Shown here: in pieces, positions 16,200 through 25,569 of the stretch | How positions within the stretch are numbered: the first letter of the stretch is position 1 | Layout of the letters: every line of letters starts with the position of its first letter | Source: Streptomyces sp. NBC_00523 | GTDB taxonomy: Bacteria > Actinomycetota > Actinomycetes > Streptomycetales > Streptomycetaceae | Length of the DNA stretch: 64,000 nucleotides | Direction: 5' to 3' | Assembly: GCF_036346615.1 (NCBI RefSeq) | Contig: NZ_CP107836.1 | Location: forward strand, 5,766,001-5,830,000 | Notes under the pieces: generated by a model | What the model was told of the DNA's origin: nothing | Seen by the model: the letters and a program-made list of their open reading frames with translations, nothing else | Database searches by the model: none | Made by a program: the position numbers and the translations under genes

Positions 16200-17315
16200 T
16201 CAGCGTACGGAGCTGCGCCCCACCACCGTGCCCGCCCGGTCGACGCAGATCACGTCCACGGCCACTGGCGCGCCCCGCAGCACCGACAGCGCCTCGTCCC
16301 GCGCGGCCACGGCCACCAGATCGCCCAGCGGCACCCCGCGCGCCTGGCACAGCTGAAGTGCGGCGAGCCCGGTGTTGGCGACGGCGATCCCGGCGGCCAG
16401 GGCCTCGTCGGCGCCACCGCGCCGGGCCAGCTCCGCCAGGTACGCCTTGTCGACCTGGGAGCGCCCCGAGTGCAGGTCCAGATGGCCGGCGGCGAGCTTC
16501 GACAGCTTGGCGAACCCGCCGCAGATCGTGAGCCGGTCCACCGGGTGGCGGCGTACGTACTTGAGCACCGCGCCCGCGAAGTCGCCCATGTCCAGCAGCG
16601 CGATCTCCGGCAGCCCGTACTCGGCGACCACCGTCTTCTCCGAGGTGGACCCCGTGCACCCGGCGACATGGGTGTGCCCGGCCGCGCGCGCCACGTCCAC
16701 GCCGCGCCGGATCGAGTCGATCCACGCCGAGCAGGAGTACGGCACCACGACCCCGGTCGTGCCGAGGATCGACAGACCGCCCAGGATGCCGAGGCGCGGG
16801 TTCCAGGTGGAGCGGGCGATCTCCTCGCCGTGGTCCACGCCGATCGTCACCTCGACGTCCCCGGACCCGCCGTGCGCCGCCGCGACCTCCGCGATGTGGT
16901 CCCGGATCATCTGGCGCGGCACCGGGTTGACCGCCGGTTCGCCGACGTCCAGCGGCAGCCCGGGCAGCGTCACCGTGCCGACGCCGGGGCCCGCCCGGAA
17001 CACCACGCCGGAGCCCGGCGGCAGCGCCCGTACGCTCGCCCGCACCAGGGCGCCGTGCGTCACATCGGGGTCGTCGCCCGCGTCCTTCACCACGCCCGCC
17101 GTCGCCCGCCCGTCGCCCAGCTCCTCCACGGCGAGCGCGAACGCCGGGGTCTGGCCCCGGGGCAGCGTGATCGTCACCGGGTCCGGGAAGTCCCCGCTCA
17201 GCAGCGCCGTGTACGCGGCCGTCGTGGCGGCCGTGGCACAGGCCCCGGTCGTCCAGCCGGGCCGCAGACCGGTGTGCTTGAGTTGGGCGCCGCGCCCGCC
17301 TTTCGCCTCACTCAT
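16200..17315 (-). CDS. cbiD: Cobalt-precorrin-5B C1-methyltransferase CbiD
   Basis: A 371-residue protein with CbiD hallmarks: GLRPGWTTGACATAATTAAY near the N-terminus, NPVPRQMIRDHIAE, LGILGGLSILGTTGVVVPYS and HVAGCTGSTSEK. CbiD methylates C1 of the corrin ring; it is the enzyme of the anaerobic (early cobalt) pathway, yet here it sits with cobG and cobN, which belong to the aerobic route. Its start is only 2 nt from the divergent cobK start, so its promoter must lie within cobK. Confidence 0.95.
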   Translation of the reverse strand: MSEAKGGRGAQLKHTGLRPGWTTGACATAATTAAYTALLSGDFPDPVTITLPRGQTPAFALAVEELGDGRATAGVVKDAGDDPDVTHGALVRASVRALPPGSGVVFRAGPGVGTVTLPGLPLDVGEPAVNPVPRQMIRDHIAEVAAAHGGSGDVEVTIGVDHGEEIARSTWNPRLGILGGLSILGTTGVVVPYSCSAWIDSIRRGVDVARAAGHTHVAGCTGSTSEKTVVAEYGLPEIALLDMGDFAGAVLKYVRRHPVDRLTICGGFAKLSKLAAGHLDLHSGRSQVDKAYLAELARRGGADEALAAGIAVANTGLAALQLCQARGVPLGDLVAVAARDEALSVLRGAPVAVDVICVDRAGTVVGRSSVR

Positions 17316-17317
17316 GG

Positions 17318-18076
17318 ATGGTCCCTGTGCACGTACTGATTCTGGGCGGGACGACGGAGGCCCGCCGCCTCGCCGAGCTGCTGGTGGCGGAGCTGCCCGC
17401 CGGGAGCAGGGTCACCAGCTCCCTGGCCGGGCGGGTGGCCCGGCCGAAGCTGCCGCCCGGGGAGGTCCGGGTGGGGGGCTTCGGCGGGGCCGACGGGCTC
17501 GCGGACTGGCTCCGCTCGCACCGGGTGCACGCGCTCATCGACGCCACCCATCCTTTCGCCGGGACGATCACCTTCAACGCGGCCGCCGCGGCCGCCGCCG
17601 CCCATGTTCCCCTGCTCATGCTGCGCCGACCCGGCTGGGTGCCCGGTCCCGGCGACGACTGGCACCCGGTCGGCTCCCTGGCCGAGGCGGCCGAGGCGCT
17701 GCCCGCACTGGGGCGGCGGGTGTTCCTCACCACCGGGCGGATGGGGCTCGCCGCCTTCGCGGGCCTGGACGAGCTGTGGTTCCTGATGCGGTCCGTGGAC
17801 GCCCCGGAGCCGCCGTACCCGGCCCGGATGGAGACCCTGCTCGACCGCGGCCCCTTCACCCTGGAGGGCGAGCGCGAGCTGATCCGCCGCCACCGCGTCG
17901 ACGTCCTCGTCACCAAGGACAGCGGCGGCGCCGCGACCGCCTCCAAGCTGACCGCCGCCCGCGAGGCGTCGATCCCCGTGGTCGTGGTCCGCCGGCCACC
18001 GGTCCCCGGGGGAGGCGCGGTGGCCGGCACCCCGGAGGAGGCCCTGGCCTGGCTGACGGATCAGTCCTCCGGGTAG
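17318..18076 (+). CDS. cobK: Precorrin-6A reductase CobK/CbiJ
   Basis: A 252-residue NADPH-dependent reductase with the CobK signature VLILGGTTEARRLAELL at the start, ALIDATHPFAGTITFNA in the middle and VLVTKDSGGAATASKL near the end. It reduces precorrin-6A to 6B (dihydro form). ATG at 17318 and GTG at 17327 are both possible starts; the second leaves the family-typical short N-terminus. The 3' end overlaps the convergent cobIJ by 16 nt. Confidence 0.94.
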   Translation: MVPVHVLILGGTTEARRLAELLVAELPAGSRVTSSLAGRVARPKLPPGEVRVGGFGGADGLADWLRSHRVHALIDATHPFAGTITFNAAAAAAAAHVPLLMLRRPGWVPGPGDDWHPVGSLAEAAEALPALGRRVFLTTGRMGLAAFAGLDELWFLMRSVDAPEPPYPARMETLLDRGPFTLEGERELIRRHRVDVLVTKDSGGAATASKLTAAREASIPVVVVRRPPVPGGGAVAGTPEEALAWLTDQSSG

Positions 18077-19590
18077 CGGCGCGGCGTCCACACGATCTGC
18101 GTGCCGTCGCCCCGGCGCCCCCACCGGGTCTGCGAAGACCCGACGATGAGGATCGTGCGCATGTCCACCTCGACCGGATCGAGGTCCGCGAGGCGCACGG
18201 TCCGTACGCTCTCGGACGGCCCGCCGACGTCCCGGCCGAGGACCACGGGCGTGTCCGGCGAGCGGTGTTCGAGGAGCAGGTCCCGGGCCTTGCCGACCTG
18301 CCAGGTCCGGCTCCGCGAACCGGGGTTGTACAGCGCGAGCACCAGGTCCGCCGAGGCGGCGGCGCGCAGCCGCTCCGCGATGACCTCCCACGGCTTGAGC
18401 CGGTCCGACAGCGAGATCGTCGCGTAGTCGTGGCCCAGCGGCGCACCCGCCCGGGCCGCCGCCGCGTTGGCCGCCGTCACCCCGGGCAGCACCCGCACCG
18501 GCACGTCCGCGTACTCCTCCTGCGCGGCGACTTCGAGCACGGCCGTCGCCATGGCGAAGACCCCCGGGTCCCCGCCGGACACCACGGCGACCCGCCGCCC
18601 GCGCCGGGCCAGGTCGAGCGCGAACTCCGCCCGCTCCGACTCCACCTTGTTGTCCGAGCCGTGCCGTGTCTGCCCCGGCCGGACCGGCACCCGGTCCAGG
18701 TACGTCGTGTAGCCGACCAGGTCGTCGGCGGCGGCCAGCGCCCCGCGCGTCTCGGGCGTCAGCCACAGCGGGCCCGCCGGACCCGTGCCGACGACGGTCA
18801 CCTCACCGTCGCCCGGTGCACGTTCGGGGCGGGCGTCGATCCGGCTCGGCAGCACGGCGACCGCGAAGTACGGCACCGATGCGGCGTCCGTGTCCGCGAG
18901 TTCGCCCAGCCGCTCCCCGGCCATCGTGGCGCGCTCCACATAGCGGGCCTCGGGCAGCCGGCCCGACGCCTCGAAGGCGCGGCGCACGGCGGGGAAGGTG
19001 CGGCCGAGCTTCATCACCACGGCCGCGTCGGTCGCGGCCAGCCGGGCGGTCAGCTCCTCCTCCGGCAGGGTGCCGGGCAGGATCGTCAGGACCTCCTCGC
19101 CCTCCGCGAGCGGGGTCCCGAGCCGGGCGGCGGCCGCGCTGACCGAGGTCACCCCGGGGATCACCTCGGTCGGGTAGCGGTCGGCCAGCCGCTTGTGCAT
19201 GTGCATGTACGAGCCGTAGAACATCGGGTCGCCCTCGGCGAGCACGGCGACCGTGCGCCCCGCGTCCAGGTGCACGGCGAGTCGGGCCGCCGCCTCGGTG
19301 TAGAAGTCCTCCATCGCGCCCCGGTAGCCGCCCGGGTGGTCCGTGGTCTCCGTCGTGACGGGGTAGACCAGGGCCTCCTCGATGTGGTCGGCGCGCAGGT
19401 GCTTCGCCGCGATGGACCGGGCGATGGACCGGCCGTGCCGGGCGCTGTGGTAGGCGACGACGTCCGCCTCCGCGATGACCTCCACCGCGCGCAGGGTCAT
19501 CAGGTTCGGGTCGCCGGGCCCGAGCCCGACCCCGTAGAGCCGTCCCGTCCGCTCGTCCGGGCGCCCCGGCTGCTGCTCGCTCACGGTCAC
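18061..19590 (-). CDS. cobIJ: Fused CobI-CobJ: precorrin-2 C20- and precorrin-3B C17-methyltransferase
   Basis: A 509-residue fusion of two tetrapyrrole methylases. Residues 15-255 are CobI-like (LYGVGLGPGDPNLMTLRAVE, AEGDPMFYGS, IPGVTSVSAAAA). Residues about 263-509 are CobJ-like (VTVVGTGPAG, SGGDPGVFAMA, LPGVTAANAAAARAGAPLG, ALYNPGSRSR). They add the C20 and C17 methyl groups. The GTG start overlaps the cobH stop (GTGA). A longer upstream reading frame runs antisense to the real cobH frame and is not used. Confidence 0.95.
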   Translation of the reverse strand: MTVSEQQPGRPDERTGRLYGVGLGPGDPNLMTLRAVEVIAEADVVAYHSARHGRSIARSIAAKHLRADHIEEALVYPVTTETTDHPGGYRGAMEDFYTEAAARLAVHLDAGRTVAVLAEGDPMFYGSYMHMHKRLADRYPTEVIPGVTSVSAAAARLGTPLAEGEEVLTILPGTLPEEELTARLAATDAAVVMKLGRTFPAVRRAFEASGRLPEARYVERATMAGERLGELADTDAASVPYFAVAVLPSRIDARPERAPGDGEVTVVGTGPAGPLWLTPETRGALAAADDLVGYTTYLDRVPVRPGQTRHGSDNKVESERAEFALDLARRGRRVAVVSGGDPGVFAMATAVLEVAAQEEYADVPVRVLPGVTAANAAAARAGAPLGHDYATISLSDRLKPWEVIAERLRAAASADLVLALYNPGSRSRTWQVGKARDLLLEHRSPDTPVVLGRDVGGPSESVRTVRLADLDPVEVDMRTILIVGSSQTRWGRRGDGTQIVWTPRRYPED

Positions 19591-20213
19591 TCTTCCTCGC
19601 TGGCGATGGCGTTGAGCGCGGCGGCCGCGATGGCGCTCCCGCCGCGCCGGCCGCGCACGATCAGGTGGTCGAGCCCCGACGGGTGGGCGGCCAGGGCGTC
19701 CTTGGACTCGGCGGCCCCGACGAACCCGACCGGGACCCCGATGACGGCGGCGGGGCGCGGGGCCCCCTCCTCGATCATTTCGAGCAGCCGGAACAGGGCG
19801 GTCGGCGCGTTCCCGACGGCCACGACCGCCCCGTCGAGCCGGTCCCGCCACAGCTCCAGGGCGGCCGCCGAACGGGTCGTGCCCAGCTCCGCCGCGAGCC
19901 CGGGCACGGCCGGGTCGGACAGGGTGCACACCACCTCGTTGTCCGCGGGCAGCCGCTTGCGGGTGACTCCGCTGGCGACCATGGCCACGTCGCACAGGAT
20001 GGGCGCGCCGGCCCGCAGCGCGGCGCGGGCGCGGGCGACCGCGTCGGGCGTGTAGCCGAGGTCGCGTACGAGGTCGACCATGCCGCAGGCGTGGATCATC
20101 CGGACCGCGACCTGGCTCACGTCCGCGGGCAGCCCGGCGAGGTCCGCCTCCGCCCGGATGGTGGCGAAGGACTGGCGATAGATGGCCGGTCCGTCCTTCT
20201 CGTACTCGTACAC
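19587..20213 (-). CDS. cobH: Precorrin-8X methylmutase CobH/CbiC
   Basis: A 208-residue protein with CobH motifs: SFATIRAEADL, VRMIHACGMVDL (the catalytic His), GAPILCDVAMVASGVTRKRL, AVGNAPTALFRLLEMIEEG, and VIGVPVGFVGAAESKDAL. It moves the methyl group from C11 to C12 to form hydrogenobyrinate. It is coupled to cobIJ downstream and lies 54 nt after the cobG stop on the same strand. Confidence 0.96.
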   Translation of the reverse strand: MYEYEKDGPAIYRQSFATIRAEADLAGLPADVSQVAVRMIHACGMVDLVRDLGYTPDAVARARAALRAGAPILCDVAMVASGVTRKRLPADNEVVCTLSDPAVPGLAAELGTTRSAAALELWRDRLDGAVVAVGNAPTALFRLLEMIEEGAPRPAAVIGVPVGFVGAAESKDALAAHPSGLDHLIVRGRRGGSAIAAAALNAIASEEE

Positions 20214-20267
20214 AGTGGTGTCGCTCTCTTCTTGGGGCGGGGGTGGGTCAGAAAAAGTGTGGGGCGG

Positions 20268-21584
20268 TCAGGTGCGGGGATCACGGGCCGCCGCCACGGC
20301 GTCGGCCAGCGCGGCGGGGTCGTCGGTGACGCGGACCGGCTCCTCACGCCGCCCGCCGTCCCGTACGACGGACACCCGGTAGCCGCCGTCCGGCCCTGCG
20401 AGGACGTCGACCCACGCACCGCCCGGGTGCCCGCACCGCCGCTCGCACCCGGACCAGTGGACGGGCAGGGCGCCCACGGGCGGGGCGGCGGGCAAGGCTG
20501 ACGCGGCGTCACCCCGGACATCCGCCAGGGACTTCGCGCACCCCGGCCGCCCGACGCACGCCCCGACGCCGGTCCACGGCGAGCGGTCCCCGGTGACGAG
20601 GCCCACGGCCTCCAGCGCGTCGAGCGCGCCGGACGCCCGGTCCCGCCGGACACCGGGCACGACGACTCCGCGCCACGGTGTGAGTCGCAGTTCGCCCGCG
20701 CCGTGGTCCCGGGCGAGGTCCGTCAGCGCCCGCCACCGCACCGCGTCAGCCCGCCCGAGCGGCAGCCCGACGGACAGCGCGTCCGTGTCCCCGGACCCCG
20801 TCACCACGCCGAGCGCCGGGGGAGTGCCGTCCGGCACCGGTACGGTCCCGAGGGTGACGGGCAGCCCGGCCGCACCCCACCTGCGTACCACCTCGGCGAA
20901 CAACGGTTCCGCGCCCCCGGGCAGCTCGGCCGCCCGCCACGCACCGGAACCGGCCGCCAGGGACAGGAACACCGTCGCCGCGAGCAGCGCGGCGCGCGGC
21001 GCCTCGTCCGCCGGGATCCGGGCCACCGAGTCCAGCGCCCCGATCCGCAACTCCGCGTCCCCGTCCGCCCGCGCCCGCAGCGTCACGTCCGCGCCCAGCG
21101 CGTCCACGTCACCGCGCCCGTCGTCCAGCGCGAACAGGAACCGGCCCGACAGACCGGCCGCCTCCTCGCTCGCGCACACCAGCGCGTCCAGCGCGGTCAG
21201 CCACGGGCGGACATTGCGCGCGCCGAGCCCGTCCAGCCCGGACAGCGGGGAGGCCACCACATTGCGGACCCGCTCATGCCGCTCGGAGGGCAAAAGACCC
21301 ATTTCGTGCATGCGTGAGGCCAGTTCACCCCCGCACTCGGTACCCAGCCCGCGCAGCTGCACATTGCCGCGCGAAGTGAGATACAGCTCACCATCGCCCA
21401 GCTCACCGGCCAACTGCCGCAGCCCGTCCGCCTGCTCCGCGGTGAGCACACCACCGGGCACCCGGACCCGTGCCAACGCCCCGTCGTCCGCCCGGTGAAG
21501 CCGCAGCGCACCGGGGCAGGCGTCGCCGCGCGACCGGAAACGGGCGTCGTCGGGCTGGGCGAAATGGGGGGCTGGGGGAGGCAT
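20268..21584 (-). CDS. cobG: Precorrin-3B synthase CobG (nitrite/sulfite reductase-like)
   Basis: A 438-residue member of the nitrite/sulfite reductase ferredoxin-like family. It has two such repeats (LTAEQADGLRQLAGELGDGELYLTSRGNVQLRGL near the N-terminus, cited only as a region) and an Fe-S motif region with CVGRPGC and GCERRCGHPGG in the C-terminal third. Between cobH and cobN this marks it as CobG, the oxygen-dependent precorrin-3B synthase of the aerobic pathway. The ATG at 21584 was chosen; an ATG at 21596 is also possible. The divergent cobN control region begins within 30 nt. Confidence 0.88.
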   Translation of the reverse strand: MPPPAPHFAQPDDARFRSRGDACPGALRLHRADDGALARVRVPGGVLTAEQADGLRQLAGELGDGELYLTSRGNVQLRGLGTECGGELASRMHEMGLLPSERHERVRNVVASPLSGLDGLGARNVRPWLTALDALVCASEEAAGLSGRFLFALDDGRGDVDALGADVTLRARADGDAELRIGALDSVARIPADEAPRAALLAATVFLSLAAGSGAWRAAELPGGAEPLFAEVVRRWGAAGLPVTLGTVPVPDGTPPALGVVTGSGDTDALSVGLPLGRADAVRWRALTDLARDHGAGELRLTPWRGVVVPGVRRDRASGALDALEAVGLVTGDRSPWTGVGACVGRPGCAKSLADVRGDAASALPAAPPVGALPVHWSGCERRCGHPGGAWVDVLAGPDGGYRVSVVRDGGRREEPVRVTDDPAALADAVAAARDPRT

Positions 21585-21609
21585 GGCGGCGAGCATACCG
21601 ACCATCTCA

Positions 21610-21646
21610 TCCGATCCGTATGACCCGTCTTCCGATCCGTATGACC
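21610..21646. repeat. Two 16-bp direct repeats in the cobG-cobN control region
   Basis: TCCGATCCGTATGACC occurs exactly at 21610-21625 and again at 21631-21646. The 21-bp offset is two helical turns, as expected for a protein binding one face of DNA. The second copy overlaps the predicted -35 element for cobN, and the first lies 26 bp upstream of cobG, so one factor could control both directions. Confidence 0.75.
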
Positions 21647-21671
21647 GGTCGGTCACCCCGGCCCGTACTAT
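21642..21671 (+). promoter_or_regulatory. Predicted cobN promoter
   Basis: TGACCG (-35, 21642-21647) and TACTAT (-10, 21666-21671) are separated by 18 bp. Transcription would begin near 21678, at the 5' edge of the riboswitch aptamer. The -35 overlaps the second 16-bp repeat. Confidence 0.6.
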
Positions 21672-21674
21672 GCC

Positions 21675-21833
21675 TGCGGGGCCCGTCTTCGCGGGCGGAC
21701 CCCGGCGGGCCTCCGGGTCCGTCGTCGCCACAGACGGCGACAGGGGAGGAAGCCCGGTGCGATTCCGGCGCGGTCCCGCCACTGTGAGCCCGGCCCCACC
21801 AGGCCGGGCGAGTCAGGAACTCCCTTCCCCGCA
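21675..21833 (+). ncRNA. Cobalamin riboswitch (5' leader of cobN)
   Basis: The leader contains the cobalamin-aptamer core: GGAGGAAGC with GGTGCGATTCCGG, then CGGTCCCGCCACTGTGA (the B12 box, ending at 21787) and AGTCAGGAACTC near 21811. A perfect 7-bp closing stem pairs TGCGGGG (21675-21681) with CCCCGCA (21827-21833). Downstream, a small hairpin (CGGGG at 21871, CCCCG at 21884) abuts the cobN ribosome binding site GAGGAAGG at 21888-21895, which suggests control of translation when B12 is bound. Confidence 0.93.
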
Positions 21834-21906
21834 CGTTCGGCAGGTCCGAGCAGGGGATCACGACACCGCCCGGGGCGTGGACACCCCGAGGAAGGCCCGA
21901 CGCCGC

Positions 21907-24900
21907 ATGATCCTGCTCCTGTCGACGTCCGACACCGACCTGCTCAGCGCCCGCGCCTCCGACGGACCCGTCCGCTACCGGTACGCGAACCCCTCCCGCC
22001 TCCCGCTCCAGGACCTGCCCGCGCTCCTGGACGGCACCGACCTCGTCGTCGTACGCCTCCTCGGCGGCGTCCGCGCCTGGCAGGACGGCCTCGACCAGGT
22101 CCTCGCCACCGGCCGCCCCGTCGTCGTCCTCACCGGCGAACAGGCCCCCGACGCCCAGCTGATGGCCGCCTCCACCGTCCCCATCGGGATCGCGGCCGAG
22201 GCCCACGCCTACCTCGCGCACGGCGGCCCGGCCAACCTGGACCAGCTCGCCCGCTTCCTCTCCGACACCGTGCTGCTCACCGGCCACGGCTTCGAGCCGC
22301 CCGCCCCCGCACCCTCCTGGGGCCCGCTGGAACGCACCCCCCGGGAGACGGCGGACGACGCCCCCACGGTGGCCGTGCTCTACTACCGCGCCCACCACAT
22401 GAGCGGCAACACCGCGTTCATCGAGGCCCTGTGCCGGGCCGTCGAGGCCGAGGGCGCGAAGGCCCTCCCGCTGTACGTCGCCTCGCTGCGCGCCCCCGAA
22501 CCCGAGCTCATCGAGACCCTGCGCGCCGCCGACGCGATCGTCACCACGGTCCTCGCGGCGGGCGGCACGCGGCCCGCCGAGGCGTCGGCCGGAGGCGACG
22601 ACGAGTCCTGGGACGCGGGTGCGCTCACCGCGCTCGACGTCCCGATCCTCCAGGCGCTCTGCCTCACCGGCTCCCGCACCGACTGGGAGGGCAACGACGA
22701 GGGCGTCTCCCCGCTGGACGCCGCCAGCCAGATCGCCGTGCCCGAGTTCGACGGCCGCCTGATCACCGTCCCGTTCTCCTTCAAGGAGATCGACGAGGAC
22801 GGCCTCCCCTCCTACGTCGCCGACGACGAGCGCGCCTCCCGCGTCGCCGGTATCGCCGTCCGCCACGCCCGCCTGCGCCACATCCCGAACGCCGAGAAGC
22901 GGGTCGCGCTCGTCCTCTCCGCGTACCCGACCAAGCACTCCCGTATCGGCAACGCCGTCGGGCTCGACACCCCCGCCAGCGCGGTCGCCCTGCTGCGCCG
23001 ACTGCGCGAGGAGGGCTACGACTTCGGTACGGAGGAGGTCCCCGGGCTCGCCTCCGGCGACGGCGACGAGCTGATCTACGCCCTCATCGAGGCGGGCGGC
23101 CACGACCAGGAGTGGCTCACCGAGGAGCAGCTCGCCCGCAACCCGGTCCGCATCCCCGCCGCCGACTACCGCCGCTGGTACGCCACGCTGCCCGCTGAAC
23201 TCCGCGAGGGTGTCGAGGAGCACTGGGGCCCGCCGCCCGGCGAGATGTTCGTGGACCGCTCGCGCAACCCGGAGGGCGACATCGTCCTCGCGGCCCTGCG
23301 CCGGGGCAACCTCCTCATCCTCATCCAGCCCCCGCGCGGCTTCGGCGAGAACCCGATCGCGATCTACCACGACCCGGACCTGCCGCCCTCGCACCACTAC
23401 CTGGCCGCCTACCGCTGGATCGCCGCCCGCGCCGAGGACAACGGCTTCGGCGCCGACGCGATGATCCACCTCGGCAAGCACGGCAACCTGGAATGGCTGC
23501 CCGGCAAGAACGCGGGCCTGTCCGCCGCCTGCGGCCCGGACGCGGCGCTCGGCGACCTCCCGCTGATCTACCCGTTCCTCGTCAACGACCCGGGCGAGGG
23601 CACCCAGGCCAAGCGCCGGGCGCACGCCACGCTCGTGGACCACCTGGTGCCGCCGATGGCCCGGGCCGACAGCTACGGGGACATCGCCCGCCTGGAACAA
23701 CTCCTGGACGAGCACGCCCAGATCGCCGCGATGGACCCGGCCAAGCTGCCGGCCATCCGCGCCCAGATCTGGACCCTGATCCAGGCCGCGAAGCTCGACC
23801 ACGACCTGGGCGTCGAGGACCGCCCGGAGGACGAGGGCTTCGACGACTTCATCATGCATCTGGACGGCTGGCTCTGTGAGATCAAGGACGTCCAGATCCG
23901 CGACGGCCTCCACGTCCTGGGCGCCGCGCCGACCGGGGCCGCCCGCGTCAACCTGATCCTGGCGATCCTCCGGGCCCGCCAGATCTGGGGCGGCACGACG
24001 TCCCTGCCGGGCCTGCGCGAGGCGCTGGGCCTGGACGAGTCGGCGGCGACCCGCACGGACGCGGACGCGGTGGAGGAGGAGGCGCTGGCGCTGGTCCAGG
24101 CGATGGAGGACGCGGGCTGGGAGCGCTCGGCCGTGGCCGCGGTCGCCGGGTCCGTTGCCGATCCGTCGGCGCGGGGCTCCGCCCCGGACCCCGCTGCTCA
24201 ATCGCCGCAGGGGCTTGATTCTGTCGCCGCCATCCTCAACTTCGCGGCCGAGGAGGTCGCCCCCCGCCTGGCCAGGACCACCGACGAACTGGACCACTGC
24301 GTCCACGCTCTCAACGGCGGATTCGTCCCCGCAGGCCCCTCCGGCTCACCCCTCCGGGGACTCGTCAACGTCCTCCCCACCGGCCGGAACTTCTACTCGG
24401 TCGACCCGAAGGCCGTCCCCTCCCGTCTCGCCTGGGAGACCGGCCAGGCCCTCGCCGACTCGCTCCTCAACCGCTACCGCGAGGACAACGGCGACTGGCC
24501 GGTGTCCGTGGGTCTCTCCCTCTGGGGTACGAGCGCCATGCGCACCGCGGGCGACGACGTCGCGGAGGCGTTCGCGCTGCTCGGCGTGCGCCCGGTCTGG
24601 GACGACGCCTCGCGCCGCGTCACCGGCCTCGAACCGATCCCCGCGGCCGAGCTCGGCCGCCCCCGCATCGACGTCACCCTCCGCATCAGCGGCTTCTTCC
24701 GCGACGCGTTCCCGCACACCATCGGCCTCCTGGACGACGCCGTGCGGCTGGCCGCCTCGCTGGACGAACCCGCCGAGCTCAACCACGTACGGGCGCACAC
24801 GCAGGCGGACCTGGCCGAGCACGGGGACGAGCGCCGGGCCACCACCCGTATCTTCGGCTCGCGCCCCGGCACGTACGGCGCCGGGCTGCTCCAGCTCATC

Positions 24901-25566
24901 GACTCCCGCGACTGGCGCACCGACGCCGACCTCGCCGAGGTCTACACGACCTGGGGCGGCTACGCCTACGGCCGGGACCTGGACGGCTGCCCGGCCCGCG
25001 AGGAGATGGAGACCGCGTACAAGCGCATCGCGGTCGCCGCGAAGAACACCGACACCCGCGAGCACGACATCGCGGACTCCGACGACTACTTCCAGTACCA
25101 CGGGGGCATGGTCGCCACGGTCCGCGCACTGAAGGGGACCGCCCCGGAGGCGTACATCGGGGACTCGACCCGCCCCGAGACGGTCCGCACGCGCACGCTG
25201 ACCGAGGAGACCTCGCGCGTCTTCCGCGCCCGCGTCGTCAACCCCAAGTGGATCGAGGCGATGCGCCGCCACGGCTACAAGGGAGCCTTCGAGCTGGCGG
25301 CGACCGTCGACTACCTCTTCGGTTACGACGCCACGACGGGCGTGGTGGCGGACTGGATGTACGACAAGCTGACCGAGACCTACGTCCTGGACCCGGCCAA
25401 CCGCGCCTTCCTGGAACAGGCCAACCCGTGGGCCCTGCACGGCATCGCGGAACGCCTGCTGGAAGCGGAGTCGCGCGGCATGTGGGCCAAGCCCGACCCG
25501 GCGGTGCTCGAAGCGCTGCGCCAGGTCTTCCTGGAAACGGAAGGAAACCTGGAGGGCGAGGAGTAG
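21907..25566 (+). CDS. cobN: Cobaltochelatase subunit CobN
   Basis: A 1219-residue CobN/BchH-type chelatase large subunit of the usual family length. Motifs include YYRAHHMSGNTAFIEAL, VPFSFKEID, ALVLSAYPTKHSRIGNAVG-like segment, GFGADAMIHLGKHGNLEWLPGK (two regions cited by fragments) and WGGYAYGRDL near the end. It inserts cobalt into hydrogenobyrinate a,c-diamide with CobS/CobT-like partners that are not in this window. ATG at 21907 follows GAGGAAGG; the frame upstream runs through the riboswitch and is not coding. Expression should fall when cobalamin is plentiful. Confidence 0.95.
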   Translation: MILLLSTSDTDLLSARASDGPVRYRYANPSRLPLQDLPALLDGTDLVVVRLLGGVRAWQDGLDQVLATGRPVVVLTGEQAPDAQLMAASTVPIGIAAEAHAYLAHGGPANLDQLARFLSDTVLLTGHGFEPPAPAPSWGPLERTPRETADDAPTVAVLYYRAHHMSGNTAFIEALCRAVEAEGAKALPLYVASLRAPEPELIETLRAADAIVTTVLAAGGTRPAEASAGGDDESWDAGALTALDVPILQALCLTGSRTDWEGNDEGVSPLDAASQIAVPEFDGRLITVPFSFKEIDEDGLPSYVADDERASRVAGIAVRHARLRHIPNAEKRVALVLSAYPTKHSRIGNAVGLDTPASAVALLRRLREEGYDFGTEEVPGLASGDGDELIYALIEAGGHDQEWLTEEQLARNPVRIPAADYRRWYATLPAELREGVEEHWGPPPGEMFVDRSRNPEGDIVLAALRRGNLLILIQPPRGFGENPIAIYHDPDLPPSHHYLAAYRWIAARAEDNGFGADAMIHLGKHGNLEWLPGKNAGLSAACGPDAALGDLPLIYPFLVNDPGEGTQAKRRAHATLVDHLVPPMARADSYGDIARLEQLLDEHAQIAAMDPAKLPAIRAQIWTLIQAAKLDHDLGVEDRPEDEGFDDFIMHLDGWLCEIKDVQIRDGLHVLGAAPTGAARVNLILAILRARQIWGGTTSLPGLREALGLDESAATRTDADAVEEEALALVQAMEDAGWERSAVAAVAGSVADPSARGSAPDPAAQSPQGLDSVAAILNFAAEEVAPRLARTTDELDHCVHALNGGFVPAGPSGSPLRGLVNVLPTGRNFYSVDPKAVPSRLAWETGQALADSLLNRYREDNGDWPVSVGLSLWGTSAMRTAGDDVAEAFALLGVRPVWDDASRRVTGLEPIPAAELGRPRIDVTLRISGFFRDAFPHTIGLLDDAVRLAASLDEPAELNHVRAHTQADLAEHGDERRATTRIFGSRPGTYGAGLLQLIDSRDWRTDADLAEVYTTWGGYAYGRDLDGCPAREEMETAYKRIAVAAKNTDTREHDIADSDDYFQYHGGMVATVRALKGTAPEAYIGDSTRPETVRTRTLTEETSRVFRARVVNPKWIEAMRRHGYKGAFELAATVDYLFGYDATTGVVADWMYDKLTETYVLDPANRAFLEQANPWALHGIAERLLEAESRGMWAKPDPAVLEALRQVFLETEGNLEGEE

Positions 25567-25569
25567 GTC

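Noticed and set aside
19591..19995. N-terminal extension of CobIJ to a start near 19995
   Set aside because: It overlaps cobH in another frame, has no family similarity, and the GTG at 19590 overlaps the cobH stop as expected for coupled genes.
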